A stretch of 64,000 nt of DNA from Hyphomicrobiales bacterium (lineage in GTDB: Bacteria > Pseudomonadota > Alphaproteobacteria > Rhizobiales > Rhizobiaceae): assembly GCA_900468065.1 (NCBI GenBank), contig UBTA01000011.1, positions 62,001 to 126,000 of the forward strand, in the 5' to 3' direction. Below the pieces are notes generated by a model, which saw only the letters and a list, made by a program, of their open reading frames with translations, ran no database searches and was not told where the DNA came from. Shown here one piece after another: positions 1 through 7,836 of the stretch. Every line of letters starts with the position of its first letter. The stretch's first letter is position 1. Both the position numbers and the translations under genes were made by a program.

Positions 1-287
1 GTGGCAAGCTGCACCGCGTCGCCGCACCAGAAGACCTCGCCCGCCGTTCGCCGGATGACCCCGGTCAGAAGCTTGATCAGCGTCGACTTGCCAGCACCAT
101 TTTCGCCGACGATGGCGTGAATTTCACCGGACAGAAAAGTGATGTTTGCCGGCTTCAGAGCCTCGACGGCCCCATATTTCTTCTGCAGGCCGCGCAGTTC
201 CAGGATCGGTTCGCCCTTGGGAACTGGGTGCTTGGCAATCGCCGCCGTGCCCTCGTGCCGGTGGCTGACATCTTGAAGTCCGGTCAT
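1..287 (-). CDS. Sugar ABC transporter ATP-binding protein, 3' part missing
   Basis: Only the N-terminal 95 codons are inside the window; the gene continues past the left edge. The start ATG follows a GGAGGAG ribosome binding site. Residues 28-80 begin an ABC ATPase domain, with Walker A GENGAGKST at about 61-69. This exact Walker A is usual in the double-domain monosaccharide importers (RbsA/MglA/AraG type), which energise uptake of a sugar bound by a periplasmic protein. The preceding gene on the same strand encodes such a binding protein, so the two very probably form one operon with a permease gene outside the window. The substrate is unknown; the neighbouring genes suggest fucose or a related sugar or sugar acid. 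Confidence 0.9.
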   Translation of the reverse strand, partial: MTGLQDVSHRHEGTAAIAKHPVPKGEPILELRGLQKKYGAVEALKPANITFLSGEIHAIVGENGAGKSTLIKLLTGVIRRTAGEVFWCGDAVQLA

Positions 288-370
288 GGCGGCTCTCCTC
301 CCGATCGCAACACCGCTTCAGCATGGACAAGCCATGCCGGAGCGGCTCTGGATCATATCATGCAACAGAC

Positions 371-394
371 GGCAGGCCGTTTGAGCGGCCTGCC
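371..394 (-). terminator. Intercistronic stem-loop between binding protein and ABC ATPase
   Basis: A perfect 9-bp stem (GGCAGGCCG / CGGCCTGCC) with a 6-nt loop lies 12 bases after the binding-protein stop. There is no U tract. Hairpins at this place in sugar ABC operons usually protect the 3' end of the binding-protein message and reduce expression of the downstream ATPase, and that is the likely role here. Confidence 0.6.
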
Positions 395-406
395 GCAGTG
401 TCCGGA

Positions 407-1396
407 TCAGTTGACCTTCGGGTTCAAAAGAGCGTCGATCTTCGGGTCAGCCATGTTGGCCTTGGTCACCAGGTTTGCACCTGTATCGACATTGGCCTCG
501 ACCTTTTCCTTCTTCGAAGCGGCCAGAGCGGTTTTGATGCCGTCATAGCCCATGCGATACGGATCCTGCACGACGAGGCCGGCGAGAACGCCTTCCTTGA
601 GGAAGCCGACCGTCTTTTCGTCGCTGTCGAAGCCGATGACCTTGATCTTGTCGCCGAGCTTGTTTTCAGCGATCGCCTGGCCAACGCCCTGTGCCATGAT
701 CAGGTTGGATGCAAAGACGCCAACGAGGTTCGGGTTTGCGGTGATCAGGTCGGTCATCATGTTGAGTCCGGTAGTGGCCTGGCCGTCGGCATATTTGTCG
801 GCCACGACCTTGAGGCCTGGATATTTGGCCGTGATCTGCTCTACGAAGCCGTTGTGGCGCTGATCCAGCGAACCGACGCCCGGCAGGCTGGTGATGATGG
901 CGATGTCGCCCTCTTCCTTGCCGGTGGCTTCCTTGATCGCGGCGGCGAGACCGTCAGCGGCGATGCGGCCGCCCTGGGTGTTGTCGGTGGTCAGGAACGA
1001 CGTGAAGGCCTTGGAATCGGCACCGGAGTCGATGCCGATGATCGGCACGGCCTTGGCCGCTTCATCAATCGGCTTGCCGAGCGCCTTGAATTCCGTCGGC
1101 GAGATGACGACAGCAGCCGGAGCGCCTGCAACGGCATTTTCCAGGATGGTGATCTGGCCGTTGATATCCGATTCCGACTGGGCGCCGAGTTCCGGTACGT
1201 TGACGCCGAGATCCTTGCCGGCCGCGCGGGCGCCAGCCAGAACGATCTGCCAGTAGAAGGATGTGGTATCCTTGACGATGATCGGGATAGTGACGTCCTG
1301 TGCGAACGAGGCCATCGGCATCATCGTTGCGAAGACGGCGGCACCGGCCAGACTGGTAAAGGCGCGGCGCGACAGGATATTCTTCATAAGGGTCAT
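407..1396 (-). CDS. Periplasmic sugar-binding protein of an ABC transporter
   Basis: The 329-residue protein belongs to the periplasmic binding protein type-1/LacI-like family (RbsB type). The N-terminus carries a twin-arginine-like export signal (SRRAFTSLAGAAVF) ending near residue 32 at SFA-QD, after which the mature protein starts. The ribose-binding-like fold is visible through ILENAVAGAPAAVVISPTE (ligand hinge), IIGIDSG and VIGFDSDE. It captures a sugar for the ATPase encoded downstream. The ATG at 1396 is chosen because GGAGGAG sits 9 bases upstream; an upstream in-frame start would cover that site. A promoter-like element 70-100 bases upstream and a hairpin after fucU suggest its own transcription start. 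The ligand cannot be read from sequence. Confidence 0.92.
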   Translation of the reverse strand: MTLMKNILSRRAFTSLAGAAVFATMMPMASFAQDVTIPIIVKDTTSFYWQIVLAGARAAGKDLGVNVPELGAQSESDINGQITILENAVAGAPAAVVISPTEFKALGKPIDEAAKAVPIIGIDSGADSKAFTSFLTTDNTQGGRIAADGLAAAIKEATGKEEGDIAIITSLPGVGSLDQRHNGFVEQITAKYPGLKVVADKYADGQATTGLNMMTDLITANPNLVGVFASNLIMAQGVGQAIAENKLGDKIKVIGFDSDEKTVGFLKEGVLAGLVVQDPYRMGYDGIKTALAASKKEKVEANVDTGANLVTKANMADPKIDALLNPKVN

Positions 1397-1468
1397 GGTG
1401 TTGTTCTCCTCCAACAACGTCTTGTTCAGTTCTCCTCAGACTGGGCCGCAAGACGCAAACGGCTCGAT

Positions 1469-1501
1469 CTTTTATCCATAAAAAACATTTTGCCTTGGCA
1501 A
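1469..1501 (-). promoter_or_regulatory. Promoter/operator element of the sugar-binding-protein gene
   Basis: Bases 1469-1494 match 22 of 26 positions of an element upstream of the UxaA-family gene (4715-4740), in the same orientation. Read on the minus strand it includes TGGATAAAAG, with a possible -10 GATAAA at 1471-1476 and a weak -35 TTGCCA at 1496-1501 (19-bp spacer). It is probably a shared promoter and/or the operator of the divergent GntR-family regulator. Confidence 0.5.
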
Positions 1502-1597
1502 GCTATCTCAGCATTTTCGAAATTGCAAGCGCCCGAAATTTCCCTTGAACATTGCTTTCATCCCAACGCCAAGTCTTTGTTTTTTCATCCGAAGATG

Positions 1598-1620
1598 CCC
1601 GGCCCCCTCCATGGGCCGGG
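1598..1620 (-). terminator. GC-rich hairpin after fucU
   Basis: A perfect 8-bp stem (CCCGGCCC / GGGCCGGG) with a 7-nt loop lies 11 bases after the fucU stop. The minus strand has no immediate U run, but a second small hairpin (CATC-TTCG-GATG) follows at once. It probably ends or attenuates transcription before the binding-protein gene, which has its own promoter-like element. Confidence 0.5.
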
Positions 1621-1631
1621 TACCGCCCATC

Positions 1632-2078
1632 TCAGACGCGGTAAAGTTCCTGCGGATGCACGACACCCTTTTTCAGGATGATATTTCCGTAAAGCCGGAA
1701 TTCTGTCGTCGCGACAATATAGGCCGCCTTGCGCGAACGCTCATAGAAGGCAAAGCGCTCGATCGGCACCACCTTGAAGTCGCCGGCAAGCTTGTTGACC
1801 AGGCTCTGGAACTTGACGCAAACATCCGGCACGGCCTGCGGATCGCCGACGACTTCCATGCGCCAGGCGGATTCGCTGACGAATGTATCGAGCGGCATAT
1901 GCGCAAGGATCGCCTCCAGGATGCTCAGCGCATCGACTCCATCCGCCCGCACGACCTTCGGCCCCATGGTGCTGGCCGGAAAGTTGGCATCGGCAATAAC
2001 GATTTCGTCCCCATGTCCCATGGTGCGGATCGCATGCAGCAATTCCGGACCGAGCAATGGATGTATTCCCTTCAGCAT
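1632..2078 (-). CDS. fucU: L-fucose mutarotase / RbsD-FucU family protein
   Basis: The 148-residue protein has the usual length of the RbsD/FucU family, which interconverts alpha and beta anomers of free sugars. Family marks are the N-terminal MLKGIHPLLGPELLHA, the GHGDEIVIADANFPA segment with its catalytic histidine and aspartate, and the C-terminal FYERSRKAAYIVAT and LYGNIILKKGV segments. The sequence fits FucU better than RbsD. It stands 26 bases downstream of the aldo/keto reductase gene in the same operon, as expected if it supplies the right anomer of the sugar to that dehydrogenase. Cytosolic. Confidence 0.88.
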   Translation of the reverse strand: MLKGIHPLLGPELLHAIRTMGHGDEIVIADANFPASTMGPKVVRADGVDALSILEAILAHMPLDTFVSESAWRMEVVGDPQAVPDVCVKFQSLVNKLAGDFKVVPIERFAFYERSRKAAYIVATTEFRLYGNIILKKGVVHPQELYRV

Positions 2079-2104
2079 TCCGTTTTCCTTTATCTTAAAG
2101 CCGG

Positions 2105-3124
2105 CTAAACTCGGACGGCGTCTGTGCCGAGTTCCGGGGCCACCAGCGTATGCGCTTCATAGGCCTTGAAATCATCCGGCTGCAAACGCCGCTCGGTCAA
2201 TTCCATATTGCGGGTCAGGCTCGACGGTTTGGCTGTTCCGAGAAGAACCGAGGCCACCGCCGGGCTCTGCAGCGGAAACTGGATCGCGGGTGCTGCCAAT
2301 GGCAGTTCCTGCGTTCGCGCAATCGTTTCCATCGCCCGCACCTTGTCGAGAACGTCCGGCGTCGCCGGCATGTAGTCGAAATGCGATCCCTCCACCGGAC
2401 CGGTGGCCAGAATACCCGAATTGAAAACGCCGCCAACCACCAGCGAGGTTTTCTTTTTCTCGCAAAGCGGCAGCAGTTCGGCGGTGGCGGTGCGATCGAG
2501 AAGCGTATAGCGCCCGGCCAGAAGGATGCAGTCGATATCCGCCTCAACCATCACATCGAGGCAAACAGGCACTTCATTGACGCCCAGGCCGTAAGCCGCG
2601 ATGGCGCCGCTCGATTTCAGCTGGTCCAGCGCTTTCAAACCGCCGTCCAGCAACTGGCGAAGATAGACCGCGTTGCGCTCGGCGCCATGCGTATAGACGC
2701 CGATATCATGAACGAAGAGAATATCGATGCGGTTGAGCCCGAGGCGGGCATAGCTGAAATCGACCGACCGCATGATGCCGTCATAGGAATAGTCGTAATC
2801 CGTATCGAAGGGCAGCGGATCGACGAAACCGTAGCTCGGCACCTTATCGTCCGGCACCGGCCGCTGTAGCCGGCCAACCTTTGTCGACAGAACATAACTG
2901 CCCTTGGGCTTGTCGCGCAGGAAATCGCCGACGCGCCGTTCGGCGAGACCGAACCCGTACCAAGGAGCCGTATCTATAAATCTAAGGCCGGCAGTCCAGG
3001 CAGCCTCCAGCGTTTCCATTGCCGCGTCGCGCGGGCAGGCCCGGTACATGCCGCCGAGCGGCGCCGTGCCAAAGCTGTATTCGGTGACGGAAAGGTCCGT
3101 CTTGCCGATTTTACGTGTCTGCAT
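2105..3124 (-). CDS. Aldo/keto reductase, L-fucose (D-threo-aldose) dehydrogenase type
   Basis: The 339-residue protein has the aldo/keto reductase barrel with a complete catalytic tetrad: Asp and Tyr in FIDTAPWYGFGLAERRVG (about 50-67), Lys in LSTKVGR (about 82) and His in LFVHDIGVY (about 136). The overall pattern (EYSFGTAPLGGMY, DYSYDGIMRSVDFSYARLGL) is that of the L-fucose/D-threo-aldose 1-dehydrogenase branch, which oxidises the sugar with NAD(P) to the aldono-lactone. FucU next to it supports a fucose-like substrate. The 29-base gap to the upstream UxaA-family gene suggests co-transcription. Substrate assignment is inference. Confidence 0.85.
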   Translation of the reverse strand: MQTRKIGKTDLSVTEYSFGTAPLGGMYRACPRDAAMETLEAAWTAGLRFIDTAPWYGFGLAERRVGDFLRDKPKGSYVLSTKVGRLQRPVPDDKVPSYGFVDPLPFDTDYDYSYDGIMRSVDFSYARLGLNRIDILFVHDIGVYTHGAERNAVYLRQLLDGGLKALDQLKSSGAIAAYGLGVNEVPVCLDVMVEADIDCILLAGRYTLLDRTATAELLPLCEKKKTSLVVGGVFNSGILATGPVEGSHFDYMPATPDVLDKVRAMETIARTQELPLAAPAIQFPLQSPAVASVLLGTAKPSSLTRNMELTERRLQPDDFKAYEAHTLVAPELGTDAVRV

Positions 3125-3153
3125 ATTCTCTCCTCCGCTCCAACGGTCGCCCG

Positions 3154-4659
3154 TCAGAGTGTCGCGCCCAAGTGCCAGGGCACGAATTCATTGTCGCCGT
3201 AACCGAACAGCTCACTCTTGGTTTTCTTGCCGGATGCAGTATCGATGATCAGATCGAAGATCTCGCGGCCCATGCCGGCAATCGTCGCATCGCCGGTGGC
3301 GATGGTGCCGCAATCGATATCCATGTCCTCTTCCATGGCGCGGTACAGCGCCGTGTTGCTCGTCAGCTTGATCGACGGACAGGGACGCGAACCGAAGCAG
3401 CTGCCGCGGCCGGTGGTGAACGTGATGACATTGGCGCCGCCCGCAACCTGCCCTGTCGCCGATACCGGGTCGTAACCGGGTGTATCCATGAAGACGAGGC
3501 CATGTTCCGTCACGCGCTCGGCATAATGATAGACCGCCGTCAGCGGCGAGCGGCCGCCCTTGGCGACCGCGCCGAGCGATTTTTCCAGGATCGTCGTCAG
3601 GCCGCCGCGTTTGTTGCCCGGCGAAGGATTGTTGTCGAGTGAAGCGCCATGCATGGCGACATAGTCTTCCCACCAGGAAATCAGGCCGTCGAGCTTTTCC
3701 GCGACGCCATCATTGACGGCGCGGCTGCGCAGCAGGTGCTCGGCACCATAGATTTCCGAGGTTTCCGACAGAATGGCGGTCCCGCCGGCGCCGGCCAGAA
3801 TATCGACCGCAGCACCGAGCGCCGGATTGGCCGTAATACCAGAAAGCCCATCCGAGCCGCCGCATTGCAGCCCGACAATGATTTCGCTGACCGGGATCGG
3901 AATGCGCTTGGCCGTTCCGACTTCCGCTGCAATCTCCTCAAGCACACCGAGCGCGCGGGCGACGGCGCGGCGCGAGCCACCGGCGTCCTGAATGTTGAAA
4001 TGCCGCTTGCCGGCGCCTGCCCCGGACTGGCCGTAAAGCGTCAACTGGTTGACCTCGCAGCCAAGCCCGACCATCAGCACGCCGCCGAAATTCACATGGC
4101 GCGTATAGCCGGCAAGTGTGCGGTGCAGGTTCTTCATGCCGTCGCCGGTCGAACTCATGCCGCAGCCCTGATCATGGACGATCGGCACGAAACCATCGAT
4201 GCCGTCATAGCGCGGCAGGATGACCTTGTTGGCCTCCTCTGCAATCGCCCGGCAGACGGTGGTGGAACAGTTGACGCTGGCAATGATGCCGATGAAATTG
4301 CGGGTGGCGGCACGGCCGTCGGCGCGGCGATAGCCCATGAAGGTGCGGGCCTTGTCGGCAATGCTTGCCGCTTCCGGCGGTACCGGTGCGCCGATCGACA
4401 ACCGGTCCTGATCGAAGGCCAGATTGTGGGAATGAACGTGATCGCCCGCAGCGATCTCGACGGTTGCCCGGCCGATCGCCTGGCCGTATTTCACCACCGG
4501 TTCGCCGATATGGACGGGATGGATCGCCACCTTGTGGCCGGGATCGATTTTGCCATTGGCGCGGACGCCGCCCGGCAGCTCGCCGCCAATCTCAATGGCC
4601 AGCGATGCGACGGCGACATTGTCGTCGGGCGACAAAACGATGAAGGAAGGTGCGGTCAC
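3154..4659 (-). CDS. UxaA-family sugar-acid dehydratase (altronate/galactarate dehydratase family)
   Basis: The 501-residue protein has an N-terminal SAF domain (about 5-85) followed by the D-galactarate dehydratase/altronate hydrolase domains. Conserved cysteine motifs are VNCSTTVC, HDQGCGMSS, MVGLGCEVNQ, VGLQCGGSDG and GRGSCFGSRPCPS. The family removes water from sugar acids to give 2-keto-3-deoxy acids with an Fe(II)-dependent mechanism. A GTG start at 4659 is chosen because AGGGAG lies 9 bases upstream; the more upstream start has no such site. Partners could be the divergent UxaB-like dehydrogenase (altronate route) or the AKR/FucU pair (fuconate route). Which acid it uses is open. Confidence 0.85.
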   Translation of the reverse strand: MTAPSFIVLSPDDNVAVASLAIEIGGELPGGVRANGKIDPGHKVAIHPVHIGEPVVKYGQAIGRATVEIAAGDHVHSHNLAFDQDRLSIGAPVPPEAASIADKARTFMGYRRADGRAATRNFIGIIASVNCSTTVCRAIAEEANKVILPRYDGIDGFVPIVHDQGCGMSSTGDGMKNLHRTLAGYTRHVNFGGVLMVGLGCEVNQLTLYGQSGAGAGKRHFNIQDAGGSRRAVARALGVLEEIAAEVGTAKRIPIPVSEIIVGLQCGGSDGLSGITANPALGAAVDILAGAGGTAILSETSEIYGAEHLLRSRAVNDGVAEKLDGLISWWEDYVAMHGASLDNNPSPGNKRGGLTTILEKSLGAVAKGGRSPLTAVYHYAERVTEHGLVFMDTPGYDPVSATGQVAGGANVITFTTGRGSCFGSRPCPSIKLTSNTALYRAMEEDMDIDCGTIATGDATIAGMGREIFDLIIDTASGKKTKSELFGYGDNEFVPWHLGATL

Positions 4660-4714
4660 CCTTGGTATCTCCCTGGATAGTTTTATCCGAATGAGCCTTC
4701 TCATTCATTTTTGT

Positions 4715-4745
4715 CTTTTATCCACAATAGACAGTTTGCCGTCAA
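4715..4745 (-). promoter_or_regulatory. Promoter/operator of the UxaA-family operon
   Basis: On the minus strand a -35 TTGACG (4740-4745) and a -10 GATAAA (4717-4722) are separated by 17 bp, about 60 bases ahead of the GTG start. Bases 4715-4740 share 22 of 26 positions with 1469-1494 ahead of the binding-protein gene. A third TTTTATCC lies at 4681-4688. The divergent GntR-family regulator is the natural candidate to bind here. The remainder of the 4660-4931 gap shows only a short GCCCG/CGGGC hairpin (4886-4900) ahead of the regulator start. Confidence 0.55.
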
Positions 4746-4931
4746 TGGGTATTATGCGCCCGTGGTCCACAGCGAAAAGGCAACGACCGCGCCAAAAACA
4801 AAATCAGGGACGAACCAACCATGGAACTACACAGCAAAGCCAAAGACAGGATCGGGCGGACCGGATAGAGCACCTGAAAAACCTTGCCCGTTCGTCGGGC
4901 TTTCAGAAACACTCATCCGGTCGGTCACATC

Positions 4932-5810
4932 ATGGCGAAACAGAACACCGTCTTCAAGGACGCCTTCAACCGCTGCCTCAAGCTTCTGGCGGAAACCTCC
5001 AGCCTGCCGTCCGAGCCGGAGCTTGGCGCCACGCTCGGCGTCAGCCGCACCACCATCCGCGCCATCCTGACGCGCATGGAAGAGCTGCAGCTGCTGACCT
5101 GGGACAAGCGGGCAAAGGTGGTTTTGCGTCAGCCGAAGCCCGAGGATTATTACCCGGCGGAAGAAACCGATTCGCTGTCCGACATTATCGAGCGCAGTTT
5201 CATGCGCCGGATTCTGGCAGGCGGTGCCGAGCCCGGCATGCAGATAAACGAGCTGGAGCTTGCCCGCGATATCGGCACCGGTACGACGAGCGTGCGCGAA
5301 TTTCTCATCCGCTTCAGCCGCTTCGGCCTGATCGAGAAGCGGCCGAACAGCCACTGGATTCTCAAAGGATTTACCCGCGAGTTTGCGCTGGAACTGACGG
5401 AAGTGCGCGAAATGTTCGAACTGCGCTCGGCCGCGAGCTTTGCCGCTCTTGCTCCAGAGCACCCGGCATGGGCCGATCTCGACCGGATCGAGGCCCTGCA
5501 CCATGAAATCCTCGGCGATATCGACAATCGCTACAAGGAATTCTCGGAACTCGACGAACGCTTCCATCTTCTGGTGCACACGTCGTCGAGCAACCGGTTC
5601 ATCGTCGATTTCTACGACATCATCACCATCGTCTTTCACTATCACTACCAGTGGAACAAGACGAATGCGCGCGAGCGCAACGCCCGGGCGCTGGAGGAAC
5701 ATCTCGACTATATCGCCGCCCTTCGCTCCCGCGATCCCGCGCGGGTCGAGGCCGCATGCCGCAGACACCTCAAGTCCGCGCGCGAAACCCTGCTGCAATC
5801 CATTCAATAG
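4932..5810 (+). CDS. GntR-family (FadR/FCD) regulator with two winged-helix domains
   Basis: The 292-residue protein carries a winged helix at about 8-65 (LPSEPELGATLGVSRTTIRA), a second winged-helix-like block at about 83-147 (INELELARDIGTGTTSVREF), and an FCD effector-binding domain from about 150 to the end, with histidines in DERFHLLVHTSS and CRRHLKSARE that may bind a metal. Ordinary FCD regulators have one winged helix and about 220-250 residues. Start ATG at 4932 fits the beginning of the first helix. The gene is divergent from the UxaA operon and 15 bases ahead of the dehydrogenase gene, so it probably controls both in response to a sugar acid. Confidence 0.85.
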   Translation: MAKQNTVFKDAFNRCLKLLAETSSLPSEPELGATLGVSRTTIRAILTRMEELQLLTWDKRAKVVLRQPKPEDYYPAEETDSLSDIIERSFMRRILAGGAEPGMQINELELARDIGTGTTSVREFLIRFSRFGLIEKRPNSHWILKGFTREFALELTEVREMFELRSAASFAALAPEHPAWADLDRIEALHHEILGDIDNRYKEFSELDERFHLLVHTSSSNRFIVDFYDIITIVFHYHYQWNKTNARERNARALEEHLDYIAALRSRDPARVEAACRRHLKSARETLLQSIQ

Positions 5811-5825
5811 CCGGATTCAATCATC

Positions 5826-6920
5826 ATGATATCAACACCGATCGTCCAGTTTGGAACCAGCCGCTTCCTGCAGGCTCACGCCGATCTCTTCGTCAGCGAA
5901 GCTTTGGAAAAAGGCGACGCGCTCGGCAAGATCACCATCGTCCAGACCACGGGCTCGGCGGAACGCGCCGGGCGACTGACGGCACTAGCGGCGGCGGACG
6001 GTTTTCCGGTCATCATCCGTGGGCTCGCGGAAGGCGCCGAAATTGATCGCACCCAGCAGATCAAAAGCGTCGCGAGGGCTCTATCAACGGCAGCGGACTG
6101 GGACGAGATCAAGCGGATCGTGGCCACGGAAGCGGAAGTGCTGATCTCCAATACCGGCGATACCGGCTATGCGATCGGGCCGGACGATCTTGCACCGGAC
6201 ATCCCGGCATCGTTTCCCGGCAAACTGCTGATCCTGCTGCGAGAACGCTACCGCGCGGGTGGCAAGGCACTAACGGTTCTGCCCTGTGAATTGGTGGCTC
6301 GCAACGGCGATACCCTGAAAATGGTTATTCTCGGTCTTCAATCGGAACGGTTCGCCGATGCTGATTTCGCCGGATGGCTGGCAAACCAGGTCATCTGGGG
6401 CAATACGCTGGTGGACCGGATCGTGTCCGAACCATTGGAGCCGGCCGGAGCGGTCGCAGAACCCTATGCACTCTGGGCCATCGAGGCACAGCCCGGGCTA
6501 AAACTTCCCTGCATCCATCCGTCCATTCTACTGGTCGACGACCTCTCCCCTTACGAGAAACTGAAGCTGCATATCCTTAATCTCGGCCACACGGTGCTGG
6601 CCGATCTCTGGCTGAAAACCGGACGCCCTCAAGATGAGACGGTCAAAGCCATCCTGAAAGACCTGGATGTCTTCGCAACGCTGATGGAGATCTATGAAAC
6701 CGAGGTCATTCCCGGTTTTGCCGCGAAGAACCTTGGCAGCGAGGCGGCCAGTTATGTGGCTCTGACACTGGACCGGTTCCGTAATCCGTTTCTCGACCAC
6801 CGCATCCGCGACATCGCCAATCATCACGCCGAAAAAATCACCCGGCGGCTCGCCGATTTCACCGCCTGGAGCCCTGATGTCGCGATGCCCAGGCTGACCG
6901 CAATCATCGAAAGCCGCTGA
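5826..6920 (+). CDS. Polyol/sugar-acid dehydrogenase, tagaturonate reductase (UxaB)-like
   Basis: The 364-residue protein belongs to the long-chain mannitol dehydrogenase/UxaB/UxuB family. The catalytic signature K-x4-N-x2-H is present at K247, N252, H255 (KLKLHILNLGH). The N-terminal VQFGTSRFLQAHADLF is the typical start of the nucleotide-binding domain. The family reduces keto-uronates (tagaturonate, fructuronate) or oxidises polyols with NAD. It is shorter than E. coli UxaB (about 480). With the UxaA-family dehydratase it could form an altronate branch: tagaturonate to altronate to 2-keto-3-deoxygluconate. It follows the regulator by 15 bases and its stop abuts the convergent aldolase stop in a shared TGATCA. 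Confidence 0.82.
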   Translation: MISTPIVQFGTSRFLQAHADLFVSEALEKGDALGKITIVQTTGSAERAGRLTALAAADGFPVIIRGLAEGAEIDRTQQIKSVARALSTAADWDEIKRIVATEAEVLISNTGDTGYAIGPDDLAPDIPASFPGKLLILLRERYRAGGKALTVLPCELVARNGDTLKMVILGLQSERFADADFAGWLANQVIWGNTLVDRIVSEPLEPAGAVAEPYALWAIEAQPGLKLPCIHPSILLVDDLSPYEKLKLHILNLGHTVLADLWLKTGRPQDETVKAILKDLDVFATLMEIYETEVIPGFAAKNLGSEAASYVALTLDRFRNPFLDHRIRDIANHHAEKITRRLADFTAWSPDVAMPRLTAIIESR

Positions 6921-7724
6921 TCAATAGCCGGCAACCGGCTTGGCATCACTCTTTCCGCCGGACAGGAAATCTTCCCGCAGCCGGGTCGTGGCGCTGACGA
7001 GCAGCGTCACATCGGTACCGATCGCCATGAAGTCTGCGCCCATCTCCCGGTACATATGGGCCTGATCGAGGCTGAGCGTCATGATGCCACGCGCCTTGCC
7101 TGCCTTGCCAATGCGATCGAAGGCATCCTTGATCGCCGCCGTCACCTCCGGATGCCCCGGCTGGCCGAGATATCCCATGTCTGCTGCCAGATCTGACGGC
7201 CCGATGAACAACCCGTCAACTCCTTCCAGCACTACGATATCATCCAGCGCTGCCAGACCGGCACGGCTTTCGATCTGTACGATCAGGCAGATCTCGTCAT
7301 TGGCCGTTTCCAGATAATCGCCGATCCGGCTGAACTGCGACGCCCGGCCAAGGGCGGCACCGACGCCGCGCACGCCATGCGGCGGGTAGCGGACGGCGCG
7401 CACCAAAGCCTGCGCCTGCTCGACACTTTCCACCATCGGGATCAGCAATGTCTGGGCGCCGGTATCGAGGATCTGCTTGATCAGCCAGGTTTCACCGACC
7501 GGAAGCCGGACCATCGGGTGGCTGCCGGAGCGGGCAACGGCCTGGATCTGTGCCGACAGAAGCGGAATATCGTTCGGCCCGTGTTCACCATCGATCAAAA
7601 GCCAGTCATAGCCGCTGCCTGACACGATTTCCGCCGCATAGGGGCTGGCCAGCGCAACCCATAGACCCAGTTGAAAACGACCCTCGCGGATTGCGGCCTT
7701 GAACGTGTTTTTCGGGGCGGGCAT
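6921..7724 (-). CDS. HpcH/HpaI-family 2-keto-3-deoxy acid aldolase
   Basis: The 267-residue protein has the class II pyruvate aldolase fold. Metal and catalytic residues are visible in WLLIDGEHGPND (about 41-52), MVRLPVGE, IVQIESRAGL and FIGPSDLAADMG. The family splits 2-keto-3-deoxy acids into pyruvate and an aldehyde with a divalent metal (HpaI, GarL, YfaU/RhmA). Next to sugar-acid dehydratase and dehydrogenase genes it would be the last carbon-splitting step, giving pyruvate plus lactaldehyde or tartronate semialdehyde depending on the substrate. It is transcribed toward the dehydrogenase gene; a terminator stands between it and the upstream gabD. Confidence 0.88.
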   Translation of the reverse strand: MPAPKNTFKAAIREGRFQLGLWVALASPYAAEIVSGSGYDWLLIDGEHGPNDIPLLSAQIQAVARSGSHPMVRLPVGETWLIKQILDTGAQTLLIPMVESVEQAQALVRAVRYPPHGVRGVGAALGRASQFSRIGDYLETANDEICLIVQIESRAGLAALDDIVVLEGVDGLFIGPSDLAADMGYLGQPGHPEVTAAIKDAFDRIGKAGKARGIMTLSLDQAHMYREMGADFMAIGTDVTLLVSATTRLREDFLSGGKSDAKPVAGY

Positions 7725-7764
7725 GGCTGTCTCCTGCTGTCTTTATGGTTTGTACCGTCAAACG

Positions 7765-7794
7765 AAAAAACCGGCCAGAGTTATCCGGCCGGTT
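7765..7794 (-). terminator. Intrinsic terminator after gabD
   Basis: On the minus strand an AACCGGCC/GGCCGGTT stem (bases 7769-7776 and 7787-7794) with a 10-nt loop runs straight into TTTTTTCG. This is a canonical rho-independent terminator 42 bases after the gabD stop, separating it from the aldolase gene. Confidence 0.85.
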
Positions 7795-7836
7795 CCCTTC
7801 AAAACCTGACTGGCAGATCAGGCCCCGGTTTGCAAA

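Noticed and set aside
323-1681. 452-codon open frame on the plus strand
   Set aside because: It is antisense to the sugar-binding-protein gene, which has a signal peptide, family motifs and a strong ribosome site; the plus-strand frame has no recognisable family.
4718-4726. Perfect DnaA box TTATCCACA ahead of the UxaA-family gene
   Set aside because: It is single, 16 kb from oriC, and is part of the promoter element whose second copy (1469-1494) has TTATCCATA, so the match to a DnaA box is best explained by the promoter/operator motif.
4821-4868. 15-codon frame upstream of the GntR-type regulator
   Set aside because: No ribosome binding site of note and no sign of a leader-peptide mechanism.
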